A stretch of DNA of 64,000 nucleotides from Pseudoalteromonas nigrifaciens (GTDB lineage Bacteria; Pseudomonadota; Gammaproteobacteria; Enterobacterales; Alteromonadaceae), in contig NZ_CP011037.1 of the NCBI RefSeq assembly GCF_002221505.1, forward strand, positions 1 to 64,000, written 5' to 3'. Shown here piece by piece: positions 26,439-36,049 of this stretch (position 1 is the stretch's first letter; each line of letters opens with the position of its first letter). The notes beneath the pieces are model-generated. The model saw nothing but the letters and a program-made list of their open reading frames with translations, was not told the origin of the DNA and ran no database searches. A program made the translations under genes and the position numbers.

Positions 26439-27920
26439 ATGAAAAATGAACTCGCCCTTAAACAGCGCATTGCTGAACTTGAAAAACTGTTAGCGCAGAA
26501 GGATGCCCAGATTGCGGCATTGGAAGAGCGCTGGAGCTTGGCCCAACAAAAACAATTCGGCAAAAGTGCTGAAGGCTTTGCCGGGCAAGGCGAGTTATTC
26601 AATGAAGTGGAAGAAATTGTTGAGGAAGTTGAGGCAGAGCAACAATCCATTAGCTATACCCGTAAAAAGCCGGTGCGTAAGCCACTGCCAAAAGACTTAC
26701 CTCGTGAGCAAGTTATTCACGACATCATCGACAAAACCTGTGATTGCTGTGGCGGTGAGCTACATAGAATGGGTGAAGATAAGTCAGAAAAGCTTGAGTT
26801 CATACCCGCTAAAATCAAAGTGATTGAGCATATTAGGCCTAAATACGCCTGCCGTCACTGTGATAAATCCTCAACTCAGACACAGATTAAACAAGCCTCA
26901 ATGCCTGCCATGCCCATCAACAAAGGCATTGCAACCAGCAGTTTGCTCAGTCAGCTTATCACCAGTAAATACCAATACGGGTTACCGCTGTATCGCCAGG
27001 AAGCGATGTTTAAGCAATACGGTATTGAACTCAGTCGACAGACCATGAGCAGCTGGATAGACAAATCAGCCACACTCTTCGCGCCATTAGTTGAACGGCT
27101 TAAAGCCGAGCTGTTAAGGCAACCCACGCTGTTTGCCGATGAAACGCCATTAAAGGTGGTGAAATCGGACAAAGTAAACAGTTACATGTGGGTGTATTGC
27201 TCGGGTCGAGATTCACCAGACCCGAATAATCCTATCCCTAATATCGTACTTTACGACTTCCACAATAGTCGCGCGGCCGCCTGCGTGGTCAATTATCTTG
27301 ATGGATATCAAGGGTACTTGCACGTGGATGGCTATCAAGCCTATGCCAGAACAGAGGCAACCTTAATCGGCTGCTGGGCGCATGCTCGTCGTAAATTTAT
27401 CGACGCGAAAAAGCTACAAGGTAAAAACAAAACCGGCAAAGTGGATGTGGTATTGAGCCTTATCCAAAAACTGTACGGCGTTGAGTCACGCATCAAAGAT
27501 AAAAGTGTGGATGACAAATATACGGCAAGACAAGAGGTTAGCCTGCCTATTCTTAGCAAGCTAAAAATATGGCTTGAGCAGGATCAGCCAAATTTAGTGG
27601 GGAACAGCAAACTGATAGAGGCAGCTAATTACCTGGCAAATCAATGGCACAAGCTCATACGCTATGTTGATGATGGCCGACTTAGCATCGATAATAATAG
27701 AGCAGAACGCGCGGTAAAACCGTTTGTGATAGGCCGAAAGAATTGGTTATTTAGCCAAACGGCTAACGGTGCCCATGCTAGTGCCACCCTTTACAGCATT
27801 GTGGAAACCGCCAAGATAAATGGTCTAATCCCATTTAATTACATCTGTGCTTGCCTTGATGAACTGTGCCAGCCTGAGCCCGATATCGACAGCTTGTTAC
27901 CCTGGAATTTTAAAACATAG
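26439..27920 (+). CDS. tnpC: IS66-family DDE transposase TnpC
   Basis: Transposase of 493 aa. An N-terminal coiled coil (LKQRIAELEKLLAQKDAQIAALEERW) precedes a leucine-rich region, a zinc-finger-like part (CDCCGGEL, YACRHC) and the catalytic domain, with LFADETPLKVV, YLHVDGYQAY, GCWAHARRKF and IDNNRAERAVKPFVIGRKNWLF. Intact to the C-terminal IS66 domain. The stop codon is 22 bp from the right end of the element. Confidence 0.96.
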   Translation: MKNELALKQRIAELEKLLAQKDAQIAALEERWSLAQQKQFGKSAEGFAGQGELFNEVEEIVEEVEAEQQSISYTRKKPVRKPLPKDLPREQVIHDIIDKTCDCCGGELHRMGEDKSEKLEFIPAKIKVIEHIRPKYACRHCDKSSTQTQIKQASMPAMPINKGIATSSLLSQLITSKYQYGLPLYRQEAMFKQYGIELSRQTMSSWIDKSATLFAPLVERLKAELLRQPTLFADETPLKVVKSDKVNSYMWVYCSGRDSPDPNNPIPNIVLYDFHNSRAAACVVNYLDGYQGYLHVDGYQAYARTEATLIGCWAHARRKFIDAKKLQGKNKTGKVDVVLSLIQKLYGVESRIKDKSVDDKYTARQEVSLPILSKLKIWLEQDQPNLVGNSKLIEAANYLANQWHKLIRYVDDGRLSIDNNRAERAVKPFVIGRKNWLFSQTANGAHASATLYSIVETAKINGLIPFNYICACLDELCQPEPDIDSLLPWNFKT

Positions 27921-27942
27921 GTGTAGTTCGCTAGACGCTCAC

Positions 27943-28550
27943 ATTCCCTCAACGAGATTTACATATTATTAGTTCAAATCAAAAAGAATAATAAGCAATT
28001 ATGCACATCTGGTTGACTTGACCATAAATCAGCCAGATGGCGCAAAGAGCATAATTAGTCCAACTAATTAGGGAATTATCATTCGCCCCATATGTCGCTG
28101 TAAGCAAAGCGTGACAAGCACTGGATTGACATATCAGTCACTTACAGACAATCCGACACCATACAATGACATAAAATAAAACCATACAGTGACATAGCGG
28201 TTAACATTTATATGTATGGACTTCACTGCTTTAGTCTGTCGTTGGTGAATAGCTATCGTCAGAACGTAAACAAAGGTATAGGTAGAATTTCAGTATTTAC
28301 GATTGTAGAGCTGAATTTCAGCCTATCCTAATACTTGGTTTTCACTCAAACCGAACTTCGTAAAAGTGCCATGAGCAGTCATTCATGATCAACTCGTTTC
28401 TGCCCCAAAACGTGTTGAGGCGAATGCCTCAAAAGAGCGAAAAGCAGACAAAAAAAGAGTCGATTCGTTCAAAAACAAATGTCCGCAACACTTTCATAGG
28501 TGAAATTTACATGAGCACGGAGAATTTCAATGTCCCTTACTTAAATCCAA
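27943..28550. other. 608-bp gap with a repeated 12-bp motif
   Basis: Begins with the displaced 3' end of the MscS gene (to about 27993). TACARTGACATA occurs at 28162-28173 and 28185-28196, 23 bp apart, and in inverted form as TATGTCGCTGTA at 28091-28102; GGATTG/CAATCC (28123-28154) forms another inverted repeat. The spacing suggests a regulator-binding region. A 68-codon frame from 28385 has no recognisable features. Confidence 0.4.
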
Positions 28551-29534
28551 TTAATGGTTTAAAGGAAAGGGCATTTCTATCAAAGTATTAGCACCGAAAG
28601 TCCTTCGCCATGCTGTTGGAGAGACTGCATGTTTTTGTTTAAAATGTAACCTAAATGAAGTGGCGGTTTGAAATCCAACCCGTTCAGCGATTTGTTCAAT
28701 CGACAATGCGGTGAGTTCTAACAATTCACGGCTGCGCTGCAAGCGCTCATTCACTAACCATTCGACAACAGTCATCCCGGTTGCCTTTTGAAACCGCCTA
28801 GTAAAGGTACGTCTACTCATCCCAACTACAGTAGCAAGTTCATCGATACTATGTGGTTTGGCGATGTTCTCACGCAGAAAATCGATCAGTGTGTTAATTT
28901 GAGCTTCCGAAGTCGAGCGAGCGATTGGGTGTTCTATAAATTGTGCCTGCCCTCCCTCACGATGGGGCGGAACCACCATTAAACGGGCAAATTTGTTGGC
29001 AATTTTCACCCCAAAAAACTTTCTGACGATATAGAGGCAACAATCTAAACTTGCCCCTGTACCAGCTGAGGTAATAAGCCGCTGGTCTTCGCTATAAAGC
29101 GCATTGGTGTCTAACTGGATTTGGGGAAATCTGGTTTTAAAATCCTGCTCAGCTAACCAATGAGTACAGGCTTTTTTCCCATCCAGAATACCTGCGTAGG
29201 CTAAAGCATAAGTGCCGTAACAAAGCCCTACCAGATAAGCCCCTCTGTTGTAGGCTTCTCGCAACGAATAAAGCATCTGAGCACTGGGTTTTTCATCCAG
29301 CTTATGCCAGCCGGGTACAATAACCACATCCATTGTTGCCAGCAGCTCCAGCCCTCCGTCAGGTTGAACAAACATACTCCGCTCGGCGTTGATGGCGCTG
29401 CTATCGGGTGCAATTAGAAACAATTCAAACAGCGATTCTTCAGGGAGGATAGACCCAAAAATCATATAGGGTACAGAAACATGAAATGGGCTGAAGGAAG
29501 GATAAAGCACCAAGCCAATTTTTAGTTTTGTCAT
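28551..29534 (-). CDS. GlxA-type AraC-family regulator with DJ-1/PfpI domain
   Basis: Transcription regulator of about 327 aa. The N-terminal DJ-1/PfpI-like domain (1-175) has the family nucleophile-elbow region LVGLCYGTYALAYAGILDG; the C-terminal AraC domain has two helix-turn-helix units (IDELATVVGMSRRTFTRRFQKATG and IEQIAERVGFQTATSFRLHFKQ). The frame opens at 29582, but ATG 29534 has GGGGA ahead and begins the conserved domain. Divergent from the secreted hydrolase gene at 29685, its likely target. Confidence 0.88.
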   Translation of the reverse strand: MTKLKIGLVLYPSFSPFHVSVPYMIFGSILPEESLFELFLIAPDSSAINAERSMFVQPDGGLELLATMDVVIVPGWHKLDEKPSAQMLYSLREAYNRGAYLVGLCYGTYALAYAGILDGKKACTHWLAEQDFKTRFPQIQLDTNALYSEDQRLITSAGTGASLDCCLYIVRKFFGVKIANKFARLMVVPPHREGGQAQFIEHPIARSTSEAQINTLIDFLRENIAKPHSIDELATVVGMSRRTFTRRFQKATGMTVVEWLVNERLQRSRELLELTALSIEQIAERVGFQTATSFRLHFKQKHAVSPTAWRRTFGANTLIEMPFPLNH

Positions 29535-29684
29535 AGCGTCCCCGCAACGTCTGAAAGTTTGAATTCTACTGATGTGGCCCAATACTTTCGAATATTGTCA
29601 TTTAGGTCAGTTTTTGTCAATTGTATTGTTCTTTATCATAGCCACTGTGTTGAACACCTCACTTAGTTGATATGGAGAACAAAG

Positions 29685-30575
29685 ATGAACTTAAGAACCT
29701 TAATGTCCAGTCTAATAGTTGGTAGCGTTTTGTTGACCGGGCCTGCATTAGCTCAGGCAACGCCGGATAAAAACACGCCAGCCCACAAGCAGACACAAAT
29801 CCAGCTGGTGCGAAATGCGACACTCAAAATTAGCTATGCGGATACCACCTTTCTGCTCGACCCTATGTTGGCGAAAAAAGGAGCTTATCCGGGGTTTGAA
29901 GGCACCTACCGTAGTACGTTAAGAAACCCATTGCTGGAATTACCTATGTCTGTTGACGAAGTCATTTCCGGAGTGGACGCCATTATTGTCACGCACACGC
30001 ACTTGGATCACTGGGATGAAGCCGCACAGCAATTACTGCCTAAAGATCTGCCAATATTTGTGCAGCATGAAGCAGATGCAGCATTAATCAAATCGCAGGG
30101 GTTTAAACAGGTTACTGTCATCCATGATCGCACTGAGTTTGAAGGTATTACATTGACTAAAACCGGTGGTCAACATGGTACGGACGACATGTACGCAGTT
30201 CCGCAATTGGCCGCTTTGCTTGGTGAAGCAATGGGCGTTGTATTTCAGGCTCCCGGTTACAAAACAACATACGTGGTTGGGGATACGATCTGGAACGGTG
30301 TTGTAGAACAAGCTTTAAACAAGCACCAGCCGGAAGTTGTGATCCTGAATACCGGCTATGCACAGCTTGAGGGATTTCCAAACTCTATTATCATGGGAAA
30401 AGAAGACGTGACTCGAACCAAAAACATTGCACCTCAAGCAACCATTATTGGCGTGCATATGGATGCAGTGAACCATGCAGCCTTGTCTCGTAAAGAACTG
30501 AGAGAATTTGTTAAAGCCAATAGCCTGACGCAAAGTGTCAAAGTCCCAAACGATGGCGAAATATTGAAGCTTTAA
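29685..30575 (+). CDS. Secreted metallo-beta-lactamase-fold hydrolase
   Basis: MBL-fold hydrolase of 296 aa with a signal peptide (cleavage near ALAQA). The metal-binding signature is THTHLDHWD, with further ligands at GGQHG, GDTIW and HMDAVNH, a UlaG-like arrangement. The frame starts at TTG 29667, but ATG 29685 follows GGAGA and begins the signal peptide. Substrate unknown. Control by the divergent GlxA-type regulator is inferred from layout. Confidence 0.82.
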   Translation: MNLRTLMSSLIVGSVLLTGPALAQATPDKNTPAHKQTQIQLVRNATLKISYADTTFLLDPMLAKKGAYPGFEGTYRSTLRNPLLELPMSVDEVISGVDAIIVTHTHLDHWDEAAQQLLPKDLPIFVQHEADAALIKSQGFKQVTVIHDRTEFEGITLTKTGGQHGTDDMYAVPQLAALLGEAMGVVFQAPGYKTTYVVGDTIWNGVVEQALNKHQPEVVILNTGYAQLEGFPNSIIMGKEDVTRTKNIAPQATIIGVHMDAVNHAALSRKELREFVKANSLTQSVKVPNDGEILKL

Positions 30576-31224
30576 CAAGCCACAGGATCAATTAATTAAT
30601 AGCAGCTTGCCGACAGGCGGCTGCTATTGCTTCGGTGTGGTCGGACTGATTCGGACACTTCAATTTAGCCACACTAAGTCCTCTAGAACCTGTGACATCT
30701 TGAAACACAAAATTAAGAATCCAGCATTGTTAACTTTTTTCGCAAATCATTGTTGTCTCCAAAATTTTAAAGCCTTTGTTTATCTTCATTAACCTAAGCT
30801 TTCATTGAAAAGTTATAATACGACTGCTGCAACTTCTATTGTCTGCTTTTGGCACAGAGCCGTCCTTCGGCTCTAACTCATTTCTGTCCAGAGACGGGTT
30901 ATGTATATAACTCGCCTTTGCCCCATTGTGGGTTAGAGGCGATAAGCCGCACAGATAAGAAACAAGCCAGTTGACCTACTTTTACTAATCGATAAATGAC
31001 AATGACTGAAGGTTTGTAATGTGGTAACCATATCAATGCTCATTTTACAATTTCTCGTACTCGTTTATTCAGTATTACTCTGGTAGAGTAGTTATAAATC
31101 AATAGCTTTACTTAAGTAAGCCTAAGTAATAGGTTTGTTAAATCTGCCTGTGCGTTTTTGCCAAATATATGAGCAACGCATAAATACTAAGTTGCTAGCA
31201 CTCTTCATCACATATCGAGGTAGT
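30576..31224. other. 649-bp gap without a recognised gene
   Basis: A hairpin AATAGCAGC/GCTGCTATT (about 30597-30627) may end the hydrolase transcript, although no T-run follows. Further right is a region of short inverted repeats (for example TCGCCT/AGGCGA around 30915-30950). No open frame looks real. It may be the remnant of a mobile element; nothing more can be supported. Confidence 0.35.
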
Positions 31225-32070
31225 ATGCGTAAAGAAATTCCTGCACCAATTATTGCTGTCTTATCTGATAATTTATGCGACATAGAGTCACATGCTGGAT
31301 TAGATAATCTTTTTTTGTATGCTGATGCCCCAGGAGAACCACCCGAGGGTTCTAAGCCTGTTAAAACACAAGCATGGTTACGGCGCATAAACAAAGAATC
31401 AGATTTCCCTTTAAAAGTTCTAGGGAAACTTATTGAAACATACATGGAACTGCCTGATGAGTTAGAACAAAATAACTATCAGTGGGGTGTAAACGTTTCA
31501 GAGCAGAAGAAAGAATTTAAAGTTAAATTAAACGCCATATTAGAGCGCTGTAATTTAACTTACATCACTGGCGGCGTAATATCAGACGGCAGTTCAGCGC
31601 CGAGTAAATCATTATCTGAACTAATTAAAGGGCGCGATATTCCTTCAATTGAAGCTGAATTTAACCGAGCATTAGAGAATGTAAATTCAGAGCCTAGAGA
31701 GGCTGTTTCAGCTGCATGTAATATATTAGAGTCGATTTTTAAGGTGTATATTGCAGATGAAAAATTACCATTTCCACAAAAACAAGATCTTCAAGGTGTC
31801 TGGAAAGTAGTAAGGGATGATTTAGGCTTCGATACTAAACTTGTACAAGATGATGATCTAAAAAAGATAATATCAGGAATGCTATCAATCGTAGGCGGTA
31901 TTGGCGCATTTAGAACTCATGCGAGCTCTGCACATGGTGAAGGACGAAAGGTATATAATTTGAAGCCACGCCACGCAAGGCTTGCTATTCATTCAGCGCA
32001 TACTTTAGCACTTTTTGTACTTGAAACATGGGATGAGAAATCCTCAAACAAAGTGCTAACTAGAACCTAA
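31225..32070 (+). CDS. Abortive infection (Abi_C) family protein
   Basis: Protein of 281 aa ending in the Abi_C domain: RALENVNSEPREAVSAACNILESIFKVYI, then GIGAFRTHASSAHGEGRKVYNLKPRHARLAIHSAHTLALFVLETW. This C-terminal signature is found in single-gene phage-defence candidates. The frame opens at 31135; ATG 31225 follows GAGG and starts where the conserved part begins (MRKEIPAPIIAVLSDNL). It stands alone in the accessory stretch. Defence activity is inference from family membership; the mechanism of this family is not known to me. Confidence 0.78.
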   Translation: MRKEIPAPIIAVLSDNLCDIESHAGLDNLFLYADAPGEPPEGSKPVKTQAWLRRINKESDFPLKVLGKLIETYMELPDELEQNNYQWGVNVSEQKKEFKVKLNAILERCNLTYITGGVISDGSSAPSKSLSELIKGRDIPSIEAEFNRALENVNSEPREAVSAACNILESIFKVYIADEKLPFPQKQDLQGVWKVVRDDLGFDTKLVQDDDLKKIISGMLSIVGGIGAFRTHASSAHGEGRKVYNLKPRHARLAIHSAHTLALFVLETWDEKSSNKVLTRT

Positions 32071-32357
32071 ACCTGACGGCTTAAACTATAGTGCTTTTAG
32101 CAAAAGATACGCAAAATTCTGCTTTAGCACGCCGCTGGTTAGGTTGGCGTTATCACATACCTGATTGTCATACTTTTCCTAATGGCAATCATTACTCAAA
32201 GAACTTTTACCCTAGCGAGCTTATGTCCAAAAACGAGTTTAACCGACCGTCTGCTTCTCGCTCTATGCTGCCACCTAAAAAATTAAGCTTTAAAACGCAG
32301 TAAGCGCATATAAAATGCGCTTACTGGGAGTAATTTACTTTAAGCTAACTTTTAAAG

Positions 32358-33875
32358 TTAGTGCCTAAAGCTTGATACTAGCGCGGGTATACCTGGCAGC
32401 ATGCCTACCATGGCCATTACGCTGGTTAGTAGTACAAACATGACCAGTGGAATGATCCAGCGGCTCATGCGGGTGAGTTCTTTACTTCTTTCTTTACAGC
32501 CAATAAAGCCTAAGTTGTCTAGCAATATGGTGAGTGACCAACCAAATGCTGGGTTAACTAAGCTTGAAGCAAATACTACAATAGCAGCTGATTGGGTGGT
32601 TTTACCTACGCGGGTCATTTCCATGCCGGCTTCTAGTAGTGGAATAAATACCCCTACTATTAGCGCTACACATAGCACTGGTTGCCAAATTGCAAGGTCC
32701 ATAGGGTAGCCCCATACGCCGGCAATAATACAAAATAGTGCGGTTAAAATAGCGCCTGCTGGTATTGGGCGTTTAGCAATGGCTGCTGGCACTATGTAAG
32801 TACCCCACGATGATGCAAAGTTAGCGCCGCCCAGTAGCGAGCCAAAGGTTTGCCTAACTGATGCGCTAAGCATGGTGTCGTCTATGTTCATTTGTACTTT
32901 TTCGGTACGTTTTGGGTAGCTTATTTTTTGAAATACCTGATGGCCTAAAAAGTCCGGCGACCACATAGCAACAGCAAGCACTGCAAATGGCAGTACTACT
33001 ACAAAGCTTTCTAGGGTAGGTAGGCCTAACATCCAGCCAGTGTCTTCGCCCCACCAGTACATAGGGTCCATGTTTGGCAGCCCCGGTGCAGTATGAAACT
33101 CAAACGGTGCGCCTAATGCAAAGGCTATTGCGCCGCCTAAAATACAGCTAAGTGGTACGGCTAACCAACGCTTTTTAAAATGCTCTAACATGGCATATAA
33201 AATTATAGTGGAAAAAATAACAATAAAGGCAATGTGGGTCATATCGATGGCTTCGGCCCATGCAAACAGCTTTTTAACTTGCGAGGTTATGCCTATAAAC
33301 CCTAGGTAGAGTAAAAGCCCGCCACATACGCCCTTACTGGTTAGTTTAGCCAGTAGGGTTCCGCCTTTACTTATTGCCAAAATTAAACCAAAGGCAGCTA
33401 TGAGCAAGCCAAATGCCATAGGATGCCCCCCTGCTGCAACTACAATTGGAATTAACGGAATTAAAGGGCCATGAGTACCGGCTAAGTTAGCGGTAGGTAA
33501 AATAAAGCCTGAAAACAAAATAATAAAAAAGGCGACGATAAGTAATTCGTAACGCACGTTTTCTAAAACAAAAGCGTCGCTTAACCCCAGTGGGCTTGCA
33601 AACGTTGCGGCAATGGCGGCAACCATAACCACTTTACCTATGGTGGCAGCCATTGCAGGAATAGCGTCTTCAAATTCGAACCTGTAATCTCTAAAGGGTA
33701 AGTTTGGGCGCCAGCGTTTAGGCTGCATAATTTGCAGCTCGTGTTCTAGGTATTCGTCTCGGCTATTAAACTCAGAGCTAGGCTTGTGTAGATTTTTATA
33801 GCTATTGGTAGCGGTTTGAGTATCCGCTCCTGGTTTTGCATCAGATGAAATATCATCTTGCGGCGTGGTATTCAT
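32358..33875 (-). CDS. DUF3360 multi-pass transporter-like protein
   Basis: Integral membrane protein of about 505 aa with roughly twelve hydrophobic segments, after a 70-residue hydrophilic N-terminus. Recognised as DUF3360, a family related in layout to SulP/xanthine-uracil type permeases (GTHGPLIPLIPIVVAAGGHPMAFGLLIAAFG). ATG 33875 with AGGAG is better than the upstream frame opening at 33902. Substrate unknown. Single gene. Confidence 0.8.
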   Translation of the reverse strand: MNTTPQDDISSDAKPGADTQTATNSYKNLHKPSSEFNSRDEYLEHELQIMQPKRWRPNLPFRDYRFEFEDAIPAMAATIGKVVMVAAIAATFASPLGLSDAFVLENVRYELLIVAFFIILFSGFILPTANLAGTHGPLIPLIPIVVAAGGHPMAFGLLIAAFGLILAISKGGTLLAKLTSKGVCGGLLLYLGFIGITSQVKKLFAWAEAIDMTHIAFIVIFSTIILYAMLEHFKKRWLAVPLSCILGGAIAFALGAPFEFHTAPGLPNMDPMYWWGEDTGWMLGLPTLESFVVVLPFAVLAVAMWSPDFLGHQVFQKISYPKRTEKVQMNIDDTMLSASVRQTFGSLLGGANFASSWGTYIVPAAIAKRPIPAGAILTALFCIIAGVWGYPMDLAIWQPVLCVALIVGVFIPLLEAGMEMTRVGKTTQSAAIVVFASSLVNPAFGWSLTILLDNLGFIGCKERSKELTRMSRWIIPLVMFVLLTSVMAMVGMLPGIPALVSSFRH

Positions 33876-34477
33876 GGCTTCTCCTGCAACATAGTTGCTC
33901 ACTCAAAATAAAAATACAGCTTTGTTTAAAGCAAATAAAAATTGAGGCGGCAGGATAAAGCAGCTAGCAACAGATTACGATTAGTCAAAGGTCTTGTATG
34001 AAACTATTTTGTAACATTTATATTCCTATGGCTGAATTTAGGATTTGGTGCTGTATTTTATTTAATTGTTTATAAACAATGGTTTAAGTTGTTTTATGAA
34101 AGTTAAAGTGCAGTGAGTTATTTTTTAGTATTTACAGCAATAATAAAAATTAAAATAACTTTATCTGCATTTATATTATGTTGTTTAAGAAAATAGGGCA
34201 TTTAGCCATGCTTTAGCTGATAATTTAACTAAAGTTTGGTTATTGATACAAAAATAACGCAGCAAAATAATAACGTGTGGCTTTGCATCTCTCTATAATT
34301 AGTGGGCTATTGCATGCGAGCTTAATTGCTTTAACAAGGATAAAAAACAGTTTACTGTTTTTGTTAGCGCTCATCAGATAGAATCCGCCTTATGATTTTT
34401 ACTTGTTAAGTATTTTCAAAACCGTAACGTTTAAATAGCGAGACCTTCTTATCCTTTTAGAAAATGATACAAAACCA
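33876..34477. other. 602-bp AT-rich gap
   Basis: Promoter region shared by two divergent genes. A hairpin AAAACAG-TTTA-CTGTTTT with flanking A and T runs lies at 34341-34363 and could be an attenuator or the end of a small transcript reading toward the MYG1 gene. Nothing else stands out. Confidence 0.4.
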
Positions 34478-35347
34478 ATGAATGATATAACGATAGCAAC
34501 CCACAACGGTACTTTTCATGCAGATGATGTTTTTAGTGTAGCTGCACTTAAGTATATTTATCCTTCTTTTAAACTTATACGCACCCGCGATATGAAGCTT
34601 ATAAGCAAAGCCGATGTTGTGATTGATGTAGGTGGCGAGCATAACCCAGAGACAGGCCGTTTTGATCACCACCAACGTGGCGGTGCCGGTGCGCGTGAAA
34701 ATGGTATTCCTTTTTCTTCATTTGGTTTAATTTGGCAAAAATATGGTCTTGAAATATGCCAAGGCAGCCAAGAAATAGCCAATGCAATTGACTCTGGTTT
34801 AGTATCTACTATTGATGCAATTGACTGCGGCCATGTTGAAGGCGTTGCTAAAGGCATTAGCCTTAGCCAAACTATTTCAATGTTTAACCCAACGTGGCAA
34901 GAAGAAAGTAACTTTGATGCCTGTTTTGATGAAGCGGTTGAGTTTGCATCGCGCATTTTAACTCGCTTTATAGCTGCGGCTAACGGTGGCATTAATGCAA
35001 AAGCAATTGTTGCTAAAGCGATTGAAAATGCAGCTGATCCACGTGTAATTGTGTTAGAGCAATACACACCGTGGAAAAAAACCGTGCATGCGCTTTCTGA
35101 TAAAGCATTATATATGGTTTATCCTTCGCACTCTGGCCAGTGGATTGTGCAAACTGTACCGGTTGAGCCAGGATCGTTTGAAGACCGCAAGTCACTCCCA
35201 AAACCGTGGGCTGGTTTATCTGATAAAGAATTTCAGGACGAAACTGGGCTTGAAGATGCTGTTTTTTGTCATAACGGTTTATTTATTGCTGGCGCAAAGT
35301 CGTTTGCAAGTGCGATGAAAATGGCAGCAATGGCGCTAGAAGCTTAG
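34478..35347 (+). CDS. MYG1-family DHH-like nuclease
   Basis: MYG1/UPF0160 protein of 289 aa; the eukaryotic homologue is a 3'-5' RNA exonuclease. Characteristic motifs are THNGTFHADDVFSVAAL (metal-binding HxDD), DVGGEHNPETGRFDHHQRGG (DHH) and DAIDCG. The C-terminal half has GLFIAGAKSFASAMKMA. No good Shine-Dalgarno is visible, but the start matches the conserved N-terminus. Followed by a clear terminator at 35401. Confidence 0.88.
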   Translation: MNDITIATHNGTFHADDVFSVAALKYIYPSFKLIRTRDMKLISKADVVIDVGGEHNPETGRFDHHQRGGAGARENGIPFSSFGLIWQKYGLEICQGSQEIANAIDSGLVSTIDAIDCGHVEGVAKGISLSQTISMFNPTWQEESNFDACFDEAVEFASRILTRFIAAANGGINAKAIVAKAIENAADPRVIVLEQYTPWKKTVHALSDKALYMVYPSHSGQWIVQTVPVEPGSFEDRKSLPKPWAGLSDKEFQDETGLEDAVFCHNGLFIAGAKSFASAMKMAAMALEA

Positions 35348-35400
35348 TAATATAGGGCTTTAAAAGTGCTAGTCGCTAAAATTAATATTTACGCGCATAA

Positions 35401-35434
35401 AAAAACGCTAGCAAGTTAAGCTAGCGTTTTTAAT
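35401..35434. terminator. Intrinsic terminator, probably bidirectional
   Basis: AAAAACGCTAGC / GCTAGCGTTTTT, a perfect 12-bp stem with a 7-nt loop, between convergent genes. Just after it, GCCTAAA is repeated three times in tandem (35438-35460). Confidence 0.9.
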
Positions 35435-35461
35435 TATGCCTAAAGCCTAAAGCCTAAAGCT

Positions 35462-35911
35462 TTATTCTTTAACCGCTATGGCTATTTCTACTTCATCAGC
35501 ACTTTTGTAATATTCGTAGTCGCTGCTGTAGGTACGAGTAAAACGACAGTCGTCTGAGCTAAAGTATTGCCAAATTTCGCCCCACAGGTCGATTACCGCA
35601 TCGGGCATTTCACCTGTCCCGTTAAATACTAAATAACTCCCTGCCTCGGTAGTTACTTTTACTGACTTTTGATCTCCAATCGATAAGTCGTCGCAACAGG
35701 CTATTACATCAAATTCACCGGTTACATCGCTTTCATAGTTAGTGTAAACACCATACGTTTTTGTATTTTTTGTTAGCTGTTGTCCATGCTTTTCACCAAA
35801 TTTTTGCCAAAGCTCCGTTATTTTTGCAGTGCCAGAGTTCATTTCATCGGCGTTACACGTTCTTACCTTTAAACCAGTTAAAGTTATACTTGGGAGTTGC
35901 TTTACTTGCAT
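35462..35911 (-). CDS. GyrI-like small-molecule-binding protein
   Basis: Stand-alone AraC effector-binding / GyrI-like domain of 149 aa (LPSITLTGLKVRT... and AGSYLVFNGTGEMPDAVIDLWGEIWQYF, then DYEYY near the C-terminus). Such domains bind drug-like ligands or act as hydrolases. ATG 35911 follows AAGGAAGG and is preferred to the frame opening at 35935. Ligand unknown. Confidence 0.8.
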   Translation of the reverse strand: MQVKQLPSITLTGLKVRTCNADEMNSGTAKITELWQKFGEKHGQQLTKNTKTYGVYTNYESDVTGEFDVIACCDDLSIGDQKSVKVTTEAGSYLVFNGTGEMPDAVIDLWGEIWQYFSSDDCRFTRTYSSDYEYYKSADEVEIAIAVKE

Positions 35912-36049
35912 TATGACCTTCCTTACTTCAATCACTTAGCTTTAACGTAACTATAACGTAACAGAAAAACTATTATGGACTGTAACTATTTATAAGTCCT
36001 TTAAATTATTTAATTTGAACTCTGGTTAAGGGATTTATTATTACAGCAA

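Larger units (their letters stand above)
25588..27942 (+). mobile_element. IS66-family insertion sequence with 8-bp target duplication
   Basis: Complete 2355-bp element. Left end GTAAGCGTCTAGCGAACCAC and right end (complement) GTGAGCGTCTAGCGAACTAC form the inverted repeats. The 8-bp ATTCCCTC lies directly outside both ends (25580-25587 and 27943-27950), the target duplication length of IS66. All three element genes are intact. It inserted into the 3' end of the MscS-type gene. Confidence 0.96.

Noticed and set aside
28385..28591. 68-codon open frame
   Set aside because: No recognisable motif, overlaps the end of the GlxA-type gene on the other strand, and lacks a convincing Shine-Dalgarno.
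30840..30990. Inverted repeats resembling an integron attC or mobile element end
   Set aside because: No integrase or cassette structure and no matching second end; insufficient to call.
32091..32303. 70-codon open frame after the Abi_C gene
   Set aside because: Composition is unlike a folded protein and no ribosome binding site is visible; treated as spurious.
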